Positions 6,747 to 14,769 are shown, counted from the first letter of the stretch. The stretch: 22,196 bases of DNA from an uncultured Clostridia bacterium (GCA_934631985.1 CAKTYE010000038.1:1-22196), one strand, 5' to 3'. Notes: generated by a model not told the origin, from the sequence alone. A program made the numbers and translations.

Positions 6747-6762
6747 GTTAGTCTGTTCTAAC
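6747..6762. promoter_or_regulatory. Inverted repeat, possible operator
   Basis: GTTAG-TCTGTT-CTAAC lies between the leader hairpin and the ribosome site of the hydrolase gene. It has the size of a repressor site or a small RNA hairpin. No regulator gene is adjacent. Confidence 0.3.
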
Positions 6763-6790
6763 GCATAAAGTGAGAGGGGGACATTTCTTC

Positions 6791-7720
6791 ATGAAGCATC
6801 TTCACTTTGACGTCGTGCCCGATGGCTTTTACGGTGCCTATTGGCCCTGCAAGCAAAGCACGGACAGCACCATCATTGCCATGCTGGGCGATGACTCCGA
6901 GGATTACATGGCACGTTCCGCCGTAAAATGGCTGCTGCGCCTTGGCGTCAACGTACTCACCATGTCCCCCGGAAAAAAGGACTACAGTCATCACAATTAC
7001 CCGCTGGAGCGGATGGAGACCGCCATACACTGGCTGAAGGCCCATGGCACCCGCCGCATTGGCATCGCAGGCGCTTCCACCACGGGGACGCTGGCACTTA
7101 CCACTGCCTCCATGTTCCCGGAGCTTACGCTGACCATTGCCATGACGCCCAGCGATTTCATCTGGCAGGGCTTCATGCAGGGCGATAAGGACGGCTGCAA
7201 GGAGTGGCCCGTGCCCGGCGAATCGCTTTTCTCCTATCATGGCAAGCCCCTTCCATTTATGCCCTTCTGCTACGCGCATCCGCAATACTATCAGATGATG
7301 ACAGATGAATCCAAGCGGACAGGAAACATGATCGCTTCCCGAAAGATCTTTGACGATTCCGAGGCCGCGCATCCCATCACCGAGGAGGAGACCATCAAGG
7401 TTGAAAACATTCAGGGTAAGCTGATCCTCATCGGTGCGGATGACGATCCCCTATGGGACGTCGGCAAGTACATCCGCCGCATGGAGGCCCGCCTTGCCTC
7501 CCACGTTCATACCTGCGAAGTAGAAAGCGTCGTCTATCCGCATGGGACGCACTTTGTTTTCCCGGAAAGCCTGCTGAAAACCATGCTGCCTGTCGGCTCG
7601 GGACTGTTCGTCCGCATGGCTTTCAGTGCCGCAAAAAAGTATCCCAAGGAATGCCGCGCCGCCCGTCAGGATATAGACCGCCGCATCGTCCACGCCATCA
7701 ACACCTGGAAAAACAGCTAA
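6791..7720 (+). CDS. Alpha/beta hydrolase, BAAT-C-like acyl-CoA thioesterase fold
   Basis: 309-residue predicted serine hydrolase resembling the C-terminal catalytic domain of acyl-CoA thioester hydrolases/BAAT. A candidate triad can be read: S96 in the nucleophile elbow IGIAGASTTG (90-99), an Asp in IGADDDPLWD (about 216-225), and a His in YPHGTHF (about 250). The elbow has an extra residue before the glycine (G-A-S-T-T-G rather than G-x-S-x-G), which is unusual. There is no signal peptide, so it is cytoplasmic; the substrate is unknown. The ATG at 6791 follows GAGAGGGGG at about 10 bases; a GTG at 6770 overlapping that site is less likely. It is the first gene of a three-gene operon. Confidence 0.75.
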   Translation: MKHLHFDVVPDGFYGAYWPCKQSTDSTIIAMLGDDSEDYMARSAVKWLLRLGVNVLTMSPGKKDYSHHNYPLERMETAIHWLKAHGTRRIGIAGASTTGTLALTTASMFPELTLTIAMTPSDFIWQGFMQGDKDGCKEWPVPGESLFSYHGKPLPFMPFCYAHPQYYQMMTDESKRTGNMIASRKIFDDSEAAHPITEEETIKVENIQGKLILIGADDDPLWDVGKYIRRMEARLASHVHTCEVESVVYPHGTHFVFPESLLKTMLPVGSGLFVRMAFSAAKKYPKECRAARQDIDRRIVHAINTWKNS

Positions 7721-7734
7721 AGGAGCGATCCCGT

Positions 7735-8373
7735 ATGAAATACTTTGGAATGCCCATGGGCATGTGGGCTCTGTTTTCGAAATCCTTTCGGCAGCAGCTG
7801 ACCGAGGTCTTTGGCTATGACACTGCGACGGCTCGAGCCATTACGCAAAAGGCCAAGCCCAAATATAAGGAGATCATCAGCACCCTGCCCGAATTTGAAC
7901 GTGCGGATCAATTCAAAATGAACATCGTGAACTGCGCCATGATTGGTGCGTTCATCCTGTCCATGCCTAAGCGTCCCGAAGTCGGGCCGCTGACGGACTA
8001 TTATGCCAGATCCATGATGACCCCGCCCATGCGCTGGTTCTGCCGCAAGAGCGGCAAAAACAAGTTCACGGACAAGGATAAGGCCCGCATGCAGGCCACC
8101 GCCAAACTGCGCGCCGCTGACCGCAATCCTTACTCCTGGAACATGGAATATTTTGAATACCCGGACGGCACCGGCTATGAAGCCCGCTTCAGCAAGTGCG
8201 GCATCTGTGTGCTGATGCAGAAGCTGGGCCTGTATGACCTGACTCCTGCACTGTGTCACCTGGACTACACTATGAGTGAGGCTGGCGGCGCATCGACCTT
8301 CATTCGCGACTACACTCTTGCCTCCGGCGGCCCTTATTGCGACTGCGGATACCATCGAAAGGGGACGGTATGA
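7735..8373 (+). CDS. L-2-amino-thiazoline-4-carboxylate hydrolase family protein
   Basis: 212 residues resembling the ATC hydrolase family (PF14196). The characterised Pseudomonas enzyme opens 2-amino-thiazoline-4-carboxylate towards cysteine. Clostridial members are numerous and mostly uncharacterised, so the substrate here is not known. The recognisable part is the C-terminal half: KCGICVLMQKLG, ALCHLDYTMSE and the cysteine-rich end GGPYCDCGYH. The ATG at 7735 has AAAGGAG 9 bases upstream and lies 14 bases after the hydrolase stop. Its 3' end overlaps the next gene by ATGA, so translation is probably coupled. Confidence 0.78.
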   Translation: MKYFGMPMGMWALFSKSFRQQLTEVFGYDTATARAITQKAKPKYKEIISTLPEFERADQFKMNIVNCAMIGAFILSMPKRPEVGPLTDYYARSMMTPPMRWFCRKSGKNKFTDKDKARMQATAKLRAADRNPYSWNMEYFEYPDGTGYEARFSKCGICVLMQKLGLYDLTPALCHLDYTMSEAGGASTFIRDYTLASGGPYCDCGYHRKGTV

Positions 8374-8867
8374 TGAAGCTGCTCACTGCCTGCCTGTTCT
8401 ATTTGCTCTATTGGGGCTGCTGCTTTCTCGGGACCGGCACAGACAAGAAAAACCTGATAGGCCTGCGTTCTTACCCGCAGGCCGTGCAGAACGCTGTACG
8501 CAAGCAGCCTGCGCTGGCTGCCGCTGCGCCAAAGCCCCAGCCGCTCTGGAAAATTCTGCTCAGCAACCTGCTGATGTTCACCGTTATTTTCAGCGTGCTG
8601 GGACGGACGCTTCGCGGCCCGCTGGGGTTGACGGATTACGGCTCCGCGTTCTGGTATCTGCTGGCGCTGGGTGAAGGGCTGGGACTGTTCGACCTGCTGG
8701 TGATCGACCTGCTTTGGTGGCGCAATACCCGGCGCATTCGTTTTTCCTTCCTGCCGGAAAAGCAGCTCTATCAGGACCCGGCCACGCACATCGGTTCCTT
8801 CGTGCGGGGCGTCCCGCTGTTTGCAGCCATTGCCGCGCTGTCCGCAGGCATCGTGACACTGCTGTAA
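8370..8867 (+). CDS. Four-helix membrane protein, unknown function
   Basis: 165 residues; family not recognised. Hydrophobic segments lie at about 4-22, 62-79, 95-119 and 142-164, suggesting four transmembrane helices with a basic, Ala/Pro-rich cytoplasmic stretch between the first two (QAVQNAVRKQP..APKPQP). The first segment contains a CC pair. The ATG at 8370 overlaps the TGA of the ATC-hydrolase-like gene (ATGA), and GAAAGGGGAC provides a weak ribosome site, so translation is probably coupled to the upstream gene. It ends 3 bases before the convergent spoIIP stop codon, with no clear terminator between. Confidence 0.75.
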   Translation: MMKLLTACLFYLLYWGCCFLGTGTDKKNLIGLRSYPQAVQNAVRKQPALAAAAPKPQPLWKILLSNLLMFTVIFSVLGRTLRGPLGLTDYGSAFWYLLALGEGLGLFDLLVIDLLWWRNTRRIRFSFLPEKQLYQDPATHIGSFVRGVPLFAAIAALSAGIVTLL

Positions 8868-8870
8868 GCC

Positions 8871-9821
8871 TTATTCCTCCTGCGCTTCAAAATACTGGTC
8901 GATGGCCTGCGCAAGGTAAGGAATGCTGCGCAGCACCTCCTCCAGCGTGTTCATATTGTTGCCGCACTCCACCAAAATGCACCGGGGCGCGATCTGCTGA
9001 TTAAAGCGCCCATTTTTCAGGCTGATGCGGCGACACAGCCCTGCCTGCATATCATTTAGATAGCCCATCAGTGCTTCCGCAATGGCATAGTTTGCCTCCC
9101 AATCCGGCTTGACGGCATAGGACGCGCTTGTCCCCTTGCCAATGAGCAGCATCAACCGTGCCACCGGCTCGCCGCCGATGTTCACCGTCTGCTCCACGCC
9201 GGAATTTTTTACATACGCATCCCGATGCAGATCAATATATAAGTCATAACTTTCACCGCGTTGTACCCGCTCCTCCAGCATCATGAGAGAGCGGGTATAT
9301 GCGTCGCTGAGCTTAGGCGGCTCAAAGGCGGTATCATCATGCACTACCTGATACCCCATCGCCTGCAGCGCTGCCGTTAATGCATCGCCCACCGCCACAA
9401 CATTTGCGCGGCTATCCTTGGTGCGCCATTTTTCCGTCTCCACATAAGGCGCATCCTCCACCTGCGCATAGGCCTCCCAGGTGTGCGTGTGATAGATCAG
9501 CACAGTTTTTTCGCGCTTGGGTGCAGGTGTATCCCGAATGACCTCCACATGCAGGCTGCGGTCTGCAGTTGGTGCAGGCGAAGGTTCAGCTTCCGTCGGC
9601 GCAGGTGCCGGTGACGGCGCTTCCGTTGGCTGCTCCGTCGGTTCCTCCGATATGCCGAAAAGACTTCCCGCCGCAAAGGCCGCGACGGCTTCCTCCTCCA
9701 TCTCCTGCCCTGCTCCCGAACCATAAGCATACATTGCCCCCACCGTTGCGGCAACGGTCGTCAGCAGGAGCGCCGCCAGTCTCGTCAATGCCTGCCGCCT
9801 TGTCCACACGATCCATCGCAT
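8871..9821 (-). CDS. spoIIP: Stage II sporulation protein P (peptidoglycan hydrolase)
   Basis: Membrane-anchored amidase/endopeptidase of the SpoIIDMP complex that degrades septal peptidoglycan so that the mother cell can engulf the forespore. It has 316 residues: one N-terminal membrane anchor (about 11-34), a Pro/Glu/Thr-rich linker (60-87), then the amidase domain. Candidate zinc and catalytic residues are in IYHTHTWEAY (H111, H113, E116), IDLHRD (H199) and ILVECGN near the C-terminus (Glu). The ATG at 9821 has GGAGGCGAGGTG upstream; further upstream ATGs would overlap gpr and add a hydrophilic leader. It follows gpr by 62 bases, the arrangement known from Bacillus and Clostridia. Confidence 0.93.
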   Translation of the reverse strand: MRWIVWTRRQALTRLAALLLTTVAATVGAMYAYGSGAGQEMEEEAVAAFAAGSLFGISEEPTEQPTEAPSPAPAPTEAEPSPAPTADRSLHVEVIRDTPAPKREKTVLIYHTHTWEAYAQVEDAPYVETEKWRTKDSRANVVAVGDALTAALQAMGYQVVHDDTAFEPPKLSDAYTRSLMMLEERVQRGESYDLYIDLHRDAYVKNSGVEQTVNIGGEPVARLMLLIGKGTSASYAVKPDWEANYAIAEALMGYLNDMQAGLCRRISLKNGRFNQQIAPRCILVECGNNMNTLEEVLRSIPYLAQAIDQYFEAQEE

Positions 9822-9883
9822 ATGCCTTGCACCTCGCCTCCGTGAATTGGTACAAGGTATGAGGGCGGGCATATGAATATGCG

Positions 9884-10780
9884 TCAATGCAGCCGATGGG
9901 CCAGCTCCTCCTGAGAAAATTCCGGCTGAAGCGCCGTGTTGATGGCAAGCGCCAGCGTATCGGCAAGGTGCGCCACAAGCTCATCAATGCTGCGCGGCGT
10001 GACCACCAGCTCTGACTGTATATCCCTTACCAGGGCTTCCGCCACCGCGTCGGCATCCTCCACAGCTTCCTGCTGGCCTAAAATCTGCCGCAGCGCGTCC
10101 CGCACAATGGTGGAGGCATACACCACCATCGGCACTCCCAGCGCGATGACAGGAACGCCCAGATTCTCCTGCGTCAGCCCTGCGCGATGGTTGCCCACGC
10201 CGCTCCCCGGCTGAATCCCCGTATTCGTCACCTGGATCGTCGTGCAGATGCGCGCCGTCTCCATTGCCGCCAGCGAATCCACCGCCAGCACCGCCGCAGG
10301 ATGCACACGCTCCACCACGCCGCGCACCATTTCCGCCGTTTCCACACCCGTCAATCCCAGCACACCGGGCGCCATGGCACTGACGGGACGCAAATGCCGC
10401 CGCTCCCCTTCCTTTAAGTGGCGGGTAACGAAGATGCCCTCCACCGTTCGGCTTCCCAGTGCATCCGCTGTCATGTAGCGGTTACCCAGTCCCACCACCA
10501 GCACCTCACCCTCGCGGGGCAGCAGACGACGTAACTCCTGCGCCGTCATGCCAGCCAGCCGCATGCGCTCCTCAGGCGATAGCTGCGGCATGCAGGGGTG
10601 CTGCAGGGTCCAGTAGTCTCCCCGGGGCTTGCCGAGCTTTTGCGCCGCGTCCTCGTTTTCCACACGCACAAAGGTGACCTCTGCTGCGCCCCGGCAATAG
10701 CTTTGAACCTCCAGCCCCGGGAGTGCCTCCGACATGCCAGCCGTGCGCTCCATGGCAAGATCCGTCCGTACATTTCGCAT
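9884..10780 (-). CDS. gpr: Germination protease (GPR endopeptidase)
   Basis: Aspartate-type protease (A25 family) that degrades small acid-soluble spore proteins at germination; it is made in the forespore as a zymogen. It has 298 residues, shorter than the roughly 370 of B. subtilis. The N-terminus RNVRTDLAME resembles the SASP-like self-cleavage site of the propeptide. The core has EVLVVGLGNRYMTADALG and the conserved VTNTGIQPGSGVGNHR segment, then LGVPVIALGVPMVV. The ATG at 10780 has AGGAGG 7-8 bases upstream. spoIIP follows on the same strand. Together with spoIIP this indicates an endospore former. Confidence 0.95.
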   Translation of the reverse strand: MRNVRTDLAMERTAGMSEALPGLEVQSYCRGAAEVTFVRVENEDAAQKLGKPRGDYWTLQHPCMPQLSPEERMRLAGMTAQELRRLLPREGEVLVVGLGNRYMTADALGSRTVEGIFVTRHLKEGERRHLRPVSAMAPGVLGLTGVETAEMVRGVVERVHPAAVLAVDSLAAMETARICTTIQVTNTGIQPGSGVGNHRAGLTQENLGVPVIALGVPMVVYASTIVRDALRQILGQQEAVEDADAVAEALVRDIQSELVVTPRSIDELVAHLADTLALAINTALQPEFSQEELAHRLH

Positions 10781-10798
10781 ATGCTCGCCTCCTGAAGG

Positions 10799-10828
10799 AA
10801 GTATGCGTCCTTCACGTTTTCGGCATAC
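10799..10828 (-). promoter_or_regulatory. Candidate sigma-G-type promoter of gpr
   Basis: Minus strand GTATG (10828-10824), 18-base spacer, CATACTT (10805-10799), close to the forespore pattern gnATR-N18-CATnnTA. Against it, the predicted start would fall inside or just ahead of the ribosome site, leaving a leader of only about 12 bases. Confidence 0.35.
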
Positions 10829-10863
10829 GCGGCATGCTTTTTCAGAAAATTCCAGAAAAGTCC

Positions 10864-10892
10864 TTGACAAATCTCTTTCTTTCACCTATAAT
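10864..10892 (+). promoter_or_regulatory. Consensus sigma-A promoter of tRNA-Leu
   Basis: TTGACA (10864-10869), 17-base spacer, TATAAT (10887-10892). The tRNA begins 22 bases after the -10. Confidence 0.9.
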
Positions 10893-10914
10893 TAACTCTG
10901 CTGTTTTACCGCAT

Positions 10915-10996
10915 GCGACCGTGGCGGAATTGGCATACGCGCACGTTTGAGGGGCGTGTCCAGCAATGGGTACGGGTTCAAGTCCCGTCGGTCGCA
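10915..10996 (+). tRNA. tRNA-Leu (anticodon GAG)
   Basis: 82 nt class II tRNA. The acceptor arms are GCGACCG and CGGTCGC with discriminator A. The anticodon stem CACGT/GCGTG closes the loop TTGAGGG, giving anticodon GAG (reads CUC/CUU). There is a long variable arm (TGTCC..GGGTA region) as expected for leucine, and a T arm ACGGG-TTCAAGT-CCCGT. CCA is not encoded (CTG follows), so it is added after transcription. Confidence 0.95.
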
Positions 10997-11003
10997 CTGC
11001 AAA

Positions 11004-11037
11004 AAGCCTGACGAAGATCATCTTCGGCGGGTTTTTT
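11004..11037 (+). terminator. Terminator of tRNA-Leu
   Basis: GCCTGACGAAGA pairs with TCTTCGGCGGGT around a TCA loop, with one mismatch and wobbles, followed by six Ts. Confidence 0.8.
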
Positions 11038-11053
11038 GTTTATCAGCATACAC

Positions 11054-11086
11054 AAAAAGGAGGACAATGAATGTCCTCCTTTTTTG
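11054..11086. terminator. Second, perfectly symmetric terminator hairpin
   Basis: AAAAAGGAGGACA (11054-11066) and TGTCCTCCTTTTT (11072-11084) form 13 perfect pairs with a five-base loop and T-runs on both strands. Only about 17 bases separate it from the tRNA terminator, so it looks like a backup or a bidirectional insulator. Confidence 0.8.
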
Positions 11087-11220
11087 CTGCTCATGCTTGC
11101 AGCCTTTGATGCTTCCGCGTCAGAAATGCCCGTTCATCATGAAGAAACAGGAGCAAAAAATCCCCTCAAAGAAAATTAACCATCTGTCTATCCTACGTAA
11201 GCAAACGTCTGTTGGAATAC

Positions 11221-11249
11221 TTGCACATTCGTTCAAAGTTGGCTATAAT
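11221..11249 (+). promoter_or_regulatory. Promoter of the M18 aminopeptidase gene
   Basis: Perfect TATAAT (11244-11249). The -35 position 17 bases upstream holds TTGCAC (11221-11226), which matches only the first three bases. No gene is visible between 11087 and this promoter. Confidence 0.6.
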
Positions 11250-11310
11250 GAAAGCAGCGGCGCGTTGCTGAAAAAAGGCCGTACGCCCGCAGAAAGGGAG
11301 GCATTTCGTT

Positions 11311-12702
11311 ATGTATAAGAAGAACGCCTGGGCCGCCTACGACGCGCCCCAGCTGCAGGCCATGGAAGCGTTGAGCAAGCGTTATATCGCGTTTTTGAAC
11401 GCAGGCAAGACCGAGCGCGAATGCGTCACGGAAGCTGTGAAGCTGGCGCAGGCCGCCGGGTTCCGGGACATGGAGCAGGTCATCCGCGAGGGCGGTAAGC
11501 TGGTTCCCGGCGACCGCGTATACCGCACCTGGATGAAGAAGGATATTATGCTGTTCATCATTGGCGAGAAGCCCCTGAGCGCCGGCATGAATATTCTGGG
11601 CGCACACATCGACTCTCCCCGCATCGACGTGAAGCAGAATCCTCTTTATGAAGAGGAGGGGCTGGCTTATCTGGATACCCACTACTACGGCGGCATCAAA
11701 AAGTATCAGTGGGTAGCCCAGCCGCTTGCGCTGCATGGCGTTATCTGCAAGAAGGACGGCAGCACCGTCACCGTTTCCATTGGTGAAAAGGACGATGATC
11801 CCGTTTTTTGCATCTCTGATCTGTTGATCCATCTGGCGCAGGAGCAGATGTCCAAGCCCGCCAAGGATGCGGTGGAAGGTGACAGCCTGAACCTCATCGT
11901 GGGTGGTCAGCCTCTGAAGGGAACCGAGAAGGACGCGGTGAAGGCCAATGTGCTGAAGCTGCTGGCAGATCAATACGGCGTGGAGGAAGAAGACTTTATT
12001 TCCGCCGAGCTGGAGATCGTTCCCGCAGGCAAGGCGCGCGACATGGGTCTGGACCGCAGCATGATCCTGGGCTATGGTCATGACGACCGGGTCTGTGCCT
12101 TCCCCTCGCTGGTGGCTGTGCTGGATTGGCAGGGTACGCCGGAAAACACCCTGTGCGCCATCCTCACCGACAAGGAGGAGATCGGCAGCGTAGGCGCAAC
12201 AGGCATGAGCGCCACCTATTTTGAAAACACGGTCGCCGAGCTGTACAATGCAGTGCATGGCTACGACGCTATGGGCGTAATGCACGCGCTGCAAAACAGC
12301 CGCATGCTTTCCAGCGACGTCAGCGCAGGCTTCGACCCCAACTTTGCCACCGTGTTTGAAAAGAAGAACGCCGCCATTCTGGGTCAGGGCATCTGCTTCA
12401 ACAAGTTCACCGGCTCCCGCGGCAAGAGCGGCTCCAACGACGCAAACGCCGAGTATGTGGCGCAGGTTCGCGCAATTATGGACAACGCAAACGTTGCATG
12501 GCAGACGGCGGAGCTGGGCAAGGTGGATGTCGGCGGCGGCGGAACCATCGCCTATATCTGCGCCAAGTATGGCATGAATGTGATCGACAGCGGCATTGCG
12601 GTGCTGTCCATGCACGCCCCCTATGAGATCATCAACAAGGCTGACCTGTACGAGGGCTATAAGTGTTACTGCGCCTTCCTGAAGGATGCCAAGGCACTGT
12701 AA
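11311..12702 (+). CDS. M18 family aminopeptidase
   Basis: 463-residue cytosolic metallo-aminopeptidase of the M18 (aspartyl/APE1-like) family, which removes N-terminal, often acidic, residues from peptides using two metal ions. The metal and catalytic motifs are present: GAHIDSPR (H99, D101), GYGHDDRVCAF (Asp ligands), LTDKEEIGSVGATG (catalytic and ligand Glu pair) and VLSMHAPYE near the C-terminus (His ligand). The length is usual for bacterial members. The ATG at 11311 has AAAGGGAGG about 8 bases upstream. It is a monocistronic unit with its own promoter and a strong terminator 30 bases after the stop. Confidence 0.95.
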   Translation: MYKKNAWAAYDAPQLQAMEALSKRYIAFLNAGKTERECVTEAVKLAQAAGFRDMEQVIREGGKLVPGDRVYRTWMKKDIMLFIIGEKPLSAGMNILGAHIDSPRIDVKQNPLYEEEGLAYLDTHYYGGIKKYQWVAQPLALHGVICKKDGSTVTVSIGEKDDDPVFCISDLLIHLAQEQMSKPAKDAVEGDSLNLIVGGQPLKGTEKDAVKANVLKLLADQYGVEEEDFISAELEIVPAGKARDMGLDRSMILGYGHDDRVCAFPSLVAVLDWQGTPENTLCAILTDKEEIGSVGATGMSATYFENTVAELYNAVHGYDAMGVMHALQNSRMLSSDVSAGFDPNFATVFEKKNAAILGQGICFNKFTGSRGKSGSNDANAEYVAQVRAIMDNANVAWQTAELGKVDVGGGGTIAYICAKYGMNVIDSGIAVLSMHAPYEIINKADLYEGYKCYCAFLKDAKAL

Positions 12703-12730
12703 CGCAGTCTAAATGGACTGAAGTTTCTGC

Positions 12731-12780
12731 AAAGCCGCCCGTTTCATATCAGTCTTATCCATGCGGAACGGGCGGCTTTT
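12731..12780 (+). terminator. Intrinsic terminator after the aminopeptidase gene
   Basis: AAAGCCGCCCGTT (12731-12743) and AACGGGCGGCTTT (12767-12779) give 13 perfect pairs with a T-rich end. It lies just ahead of the ribosome site of the next gene, which must be reached by readthrough or by a promoter I cannot identify. Confidence 0.85.
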
Positions 12781-12809
12781 CCATTATTTTCCATCAAAGG
12801 AGGGTCTTT

Positions 12810-13310
12810 ATGAAAGAGATTCCCTGGCAAACGCTGCAAATGAATCCCATGGACCTGATCGGTCATGAGTGGATGCTGGTCACTGCCGGCACCGAGCAGG
12901 ACGGCTATAACACCATGACCGCCTCTTGGGGCCATCTGGGCTATCTTTGGAACAAGCCCACCGCCATTGCTTATGTCCGCCCCCAGCGCTACACCAAAGG
13001 CTTTGTGGACCGTGAAGCGCTGTACACGCTGTCCTTCTTCCCGGAGGGCTACAAAAAGCAGCTGACCTACTTGGGCACCCATTCCGGGCGGGATGAGGAC
13101 AAGGTTGCCAAAATGGGGCTGACCCCCGTGTTCGGCGAGGGCTACACGACCTTTGCCGAGGCAAAGCTGACCCTTGTCTGCCGCAAGCTGTACCGTACCC
13201 CCATTCTGGAGGAGTGCTTCCTAGACAAGGATGTGCTGGAACACAACTATCCCGAGCGGGATTTCCACGACCTGTATGTGGGCGAGATCGTCAAGGTTCT
13301 CGTCCCCTGA
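12810..13310 (+). CDS. Flavin reductase family protein (FMN-binding split barrel)
   Basis: 166 residues of the flavin reductase-like/DIM6-NTAB type; members bind FMN and reduce flavin or act as small flavoproteins. Typical are the early strand LVTAGTEQDGYNTMTASWG, where substrate or FMN phosphate contacts lie, TAIAYVRPQRYT, and LYTLSFFPEGY. The electron donor and physiological partner are unknown. The ATG at 12810 has AAAGGAGG 6 bases upstream. A bidirectional terminator separates it from the convergent histidine kinase gene. Confidence 0.85.
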   Translation: MKEIPWQTLQMNPMDLIGHEWMLVTAGTEQDGYNTMTASWGHLGYLWNKPTAIAYVRPQRYTKGFVDREALYTLSFFPEGYKKQLTYLGTHSGRDEDKVAKMGLTPVFGEGYTTFAEAKLTLVCRKLYRTPILEECFLDKDVLEHNYPERDFHDLYVGEIVKVLVP

Positions 13311-13320
13311 AGCTCTTACA

Positions 13321-13361
13321 AAAAACAGGCAAGCGTCTGCTTTAGGCGCTTGCCTGTTTTT
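13321..13361. terminator. Bidirectional terminator between convergent genes
   Basis: AAAAACAGGCAAGCG (13321-13335) pairs perfectly with CGCTTGCCTGTTTTT (13347-13361). It has T-runs on both strands and overlaps the stop codon of the minus-strand histidine kinase. Confidence 0.88.
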
Positions 13362-14769
13362 ATGCTTCTGTCTTGTGCAGCTTCTCCTGTGTAGCAGGCA
13401 GCTGAATGGCAAAGGTCGTTCCCACACCCGGCTTGCTGCGCACGCGAATCTTGCCGCTGTGCGCAATAACGATAATGCGGGCAATGCTCAACCCCAACCC
13501 ATGACCGCCGCTTTCCGACTTTCGCGCACTGTCCGAGCGGTAAAATCGTTCAAATATCTTCGGCAGATCCTCCGGGGCAATGCCGCTGCCGTTGTCGCTG
13601 CAAATCAGGGTACAGCCCCCATGCCAGGCCTCCACGCCCAGGGTGATCGTGCCGCCCTTGGGCGTATATTTCACGGCATTGTCACACAGAATGCGCATCA
13701 CCTGCTTCACCATGCCCTTGTCCGCCTCAATGCGGCAATGCTCCAGGGGACACAGCTGGAAGGTATAGTCCGGGGAGACCATGGCCGCCTCCCGATGTAC
13801 CTCGGAAACCACCTCGCAGGGGTCAAACTGCTCCATCTCCATCAGCAGCGTTTTTTTATCGTGCCGTGCGAGGAACAGCAGGCTTTCCACCAAATCCTTC
13901 ATGCTGGCAGTCTCCTGAGAAATGGCGGTAATGCCCTCCTCCAGAATGGTTTTGTCCTCCTTGCCCCAGCGATCCAGCATGTTGACATAGCCCTGAATCA
14001 CCGCGATGGGTGTACGCAGCTCATGGGATGCATCGCTGACGAACTGCTTCTGGCTGTTATAGCTGCGCTCAATGCGGTCCAGCATGGAGTTGATGACCAT
14101 TGCCAGATCCTTCAATTCGTTCTTCGTTCCCGCAATGTTGATGCGGTCGCTGAGGTTACTGGCGCTGAGCGTCGCCGCCAAGTCGGTAATGTCGCGAATA
14201 GGCTTGAGTACGCTCTTATCCAGCCGATCCCGGCGGCGAATGAACACCAAAATGCGCCACATATCGCAGAACAGCACGCCGCCCATCAGACTCAGCCAGA
14301 CGTTCAGCCGTTGGGTCAGGTCAAAGGTCACATACAGGGTACCGGCCTGACATGCAACGGGGATCGTTATCTGCGGCGGATGAAAGGTCAGCCGCCGGAA
14401 CGTCTGCCCTACTGCCTCCATAAAATGCGGAAACTCCTCCTCGGTTCGTACAGCAGTCACGCCCCGCTCGCAGATGTCCTCTGCCGCATAATGTCCCGTT
14501 TCGTCCGGCGTCAGCACTGCAATCCGCCGAATGGTTGCCTGCATGCCGGGTACCTGCGCACCTGCAAAGCAAATGGTCATAAACAGGCACACGACCAGCG
14601 TCGTCCGCAGCAGCTGAAAGGCATAGTGCATCGCAATGCGGAAGGTCAGGGACAGGCGCATGCTGCTCATCAGGCTCATCAATGCGCCGTGCAGCGCTTG
14701 TGACAGGCGGTTGAAGCCCTTGGCGGGGCGCTCCTCTTCCGGGCGTGTCTGCGCTTTACTTTTCTTCAT
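13360..14769 (-). CDS. Sensor histidine kinase
   Basis: 469-residue membrane kinase that should phosphorylate the response regulator encoded just upstream. Two transmembrane segments (about 52-71 and 156-177) enclose an extracytoplasmic sensor of about 85 residues with no recognised fold. A HAMP domain (about 180-235) precedes the HisKA domain with SDASHELRTP (H249), then the HATPase core: N-box NAVKYT (N364), DNGSG (392-396) and GHGLGLS (422-428). The ATG at 14769 overlaps the regulator's 3' end by 14 bases with no clear ribosome site, so translation is probably coupled; in-frame ATGs near residues 31-37 are alternatives. The stimulus is unknown. Confidence 0.92.
   Translation of the reverse strand: MKKSKAQTRPEEERPAKGFNRLSQALHGALMSLMSSMRLSLTFRIAMHYAFQLLRTTLVVCLFMTICFAGAQVPGMQATIRRIAVLTPDETGHYAAEDICERGVTAVRTEEEFPHFMEAVGQTFRRLTFHPPQITIPVACQAGTLYVTFDLTQRLNVWLSLMGGVLFCDMWRILVFIRRRDRLDKSVLKPIRDITDLAATLSASNLSDRINIAGTKNELKDLAMVINSMLDRIERSYNSQKQFVSDASHELRTPIAVIQGYVNMLDRWGKEDKTILEEGITAISQETASMKDLVESLLFLARHDKKTLLMEMEQFDPCEVVSEVHREAAMVSPDYTFQLCPLEHCRIEADKGMVKQVMRILCDNAVKYTPKGGTITLGVEAWHGGCTLICSDNGSGIAPEDLPKIFERFYRSDSARKSESGGHGLGLSIARIIVIAHSGKIRVRSKPGVGTTFAIQLPATQEKLHKTEA

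Noticed and set aside
11233..12615. 460-codon open frame opposite the M18 aminopeptidase
   Set aside because: The plus strand encodes a complete aminopeptidase with all metal motifs; the opposite frame has no start signal or recognisable domain.
13231..14703. 490-codon plus-strand frame opposite the histidine kinase
   Set aside because: It would run through the end of the flavin reductase gene and a strong bidirectional terminator, and the product has no domain. The kinase on the other strand is clear.
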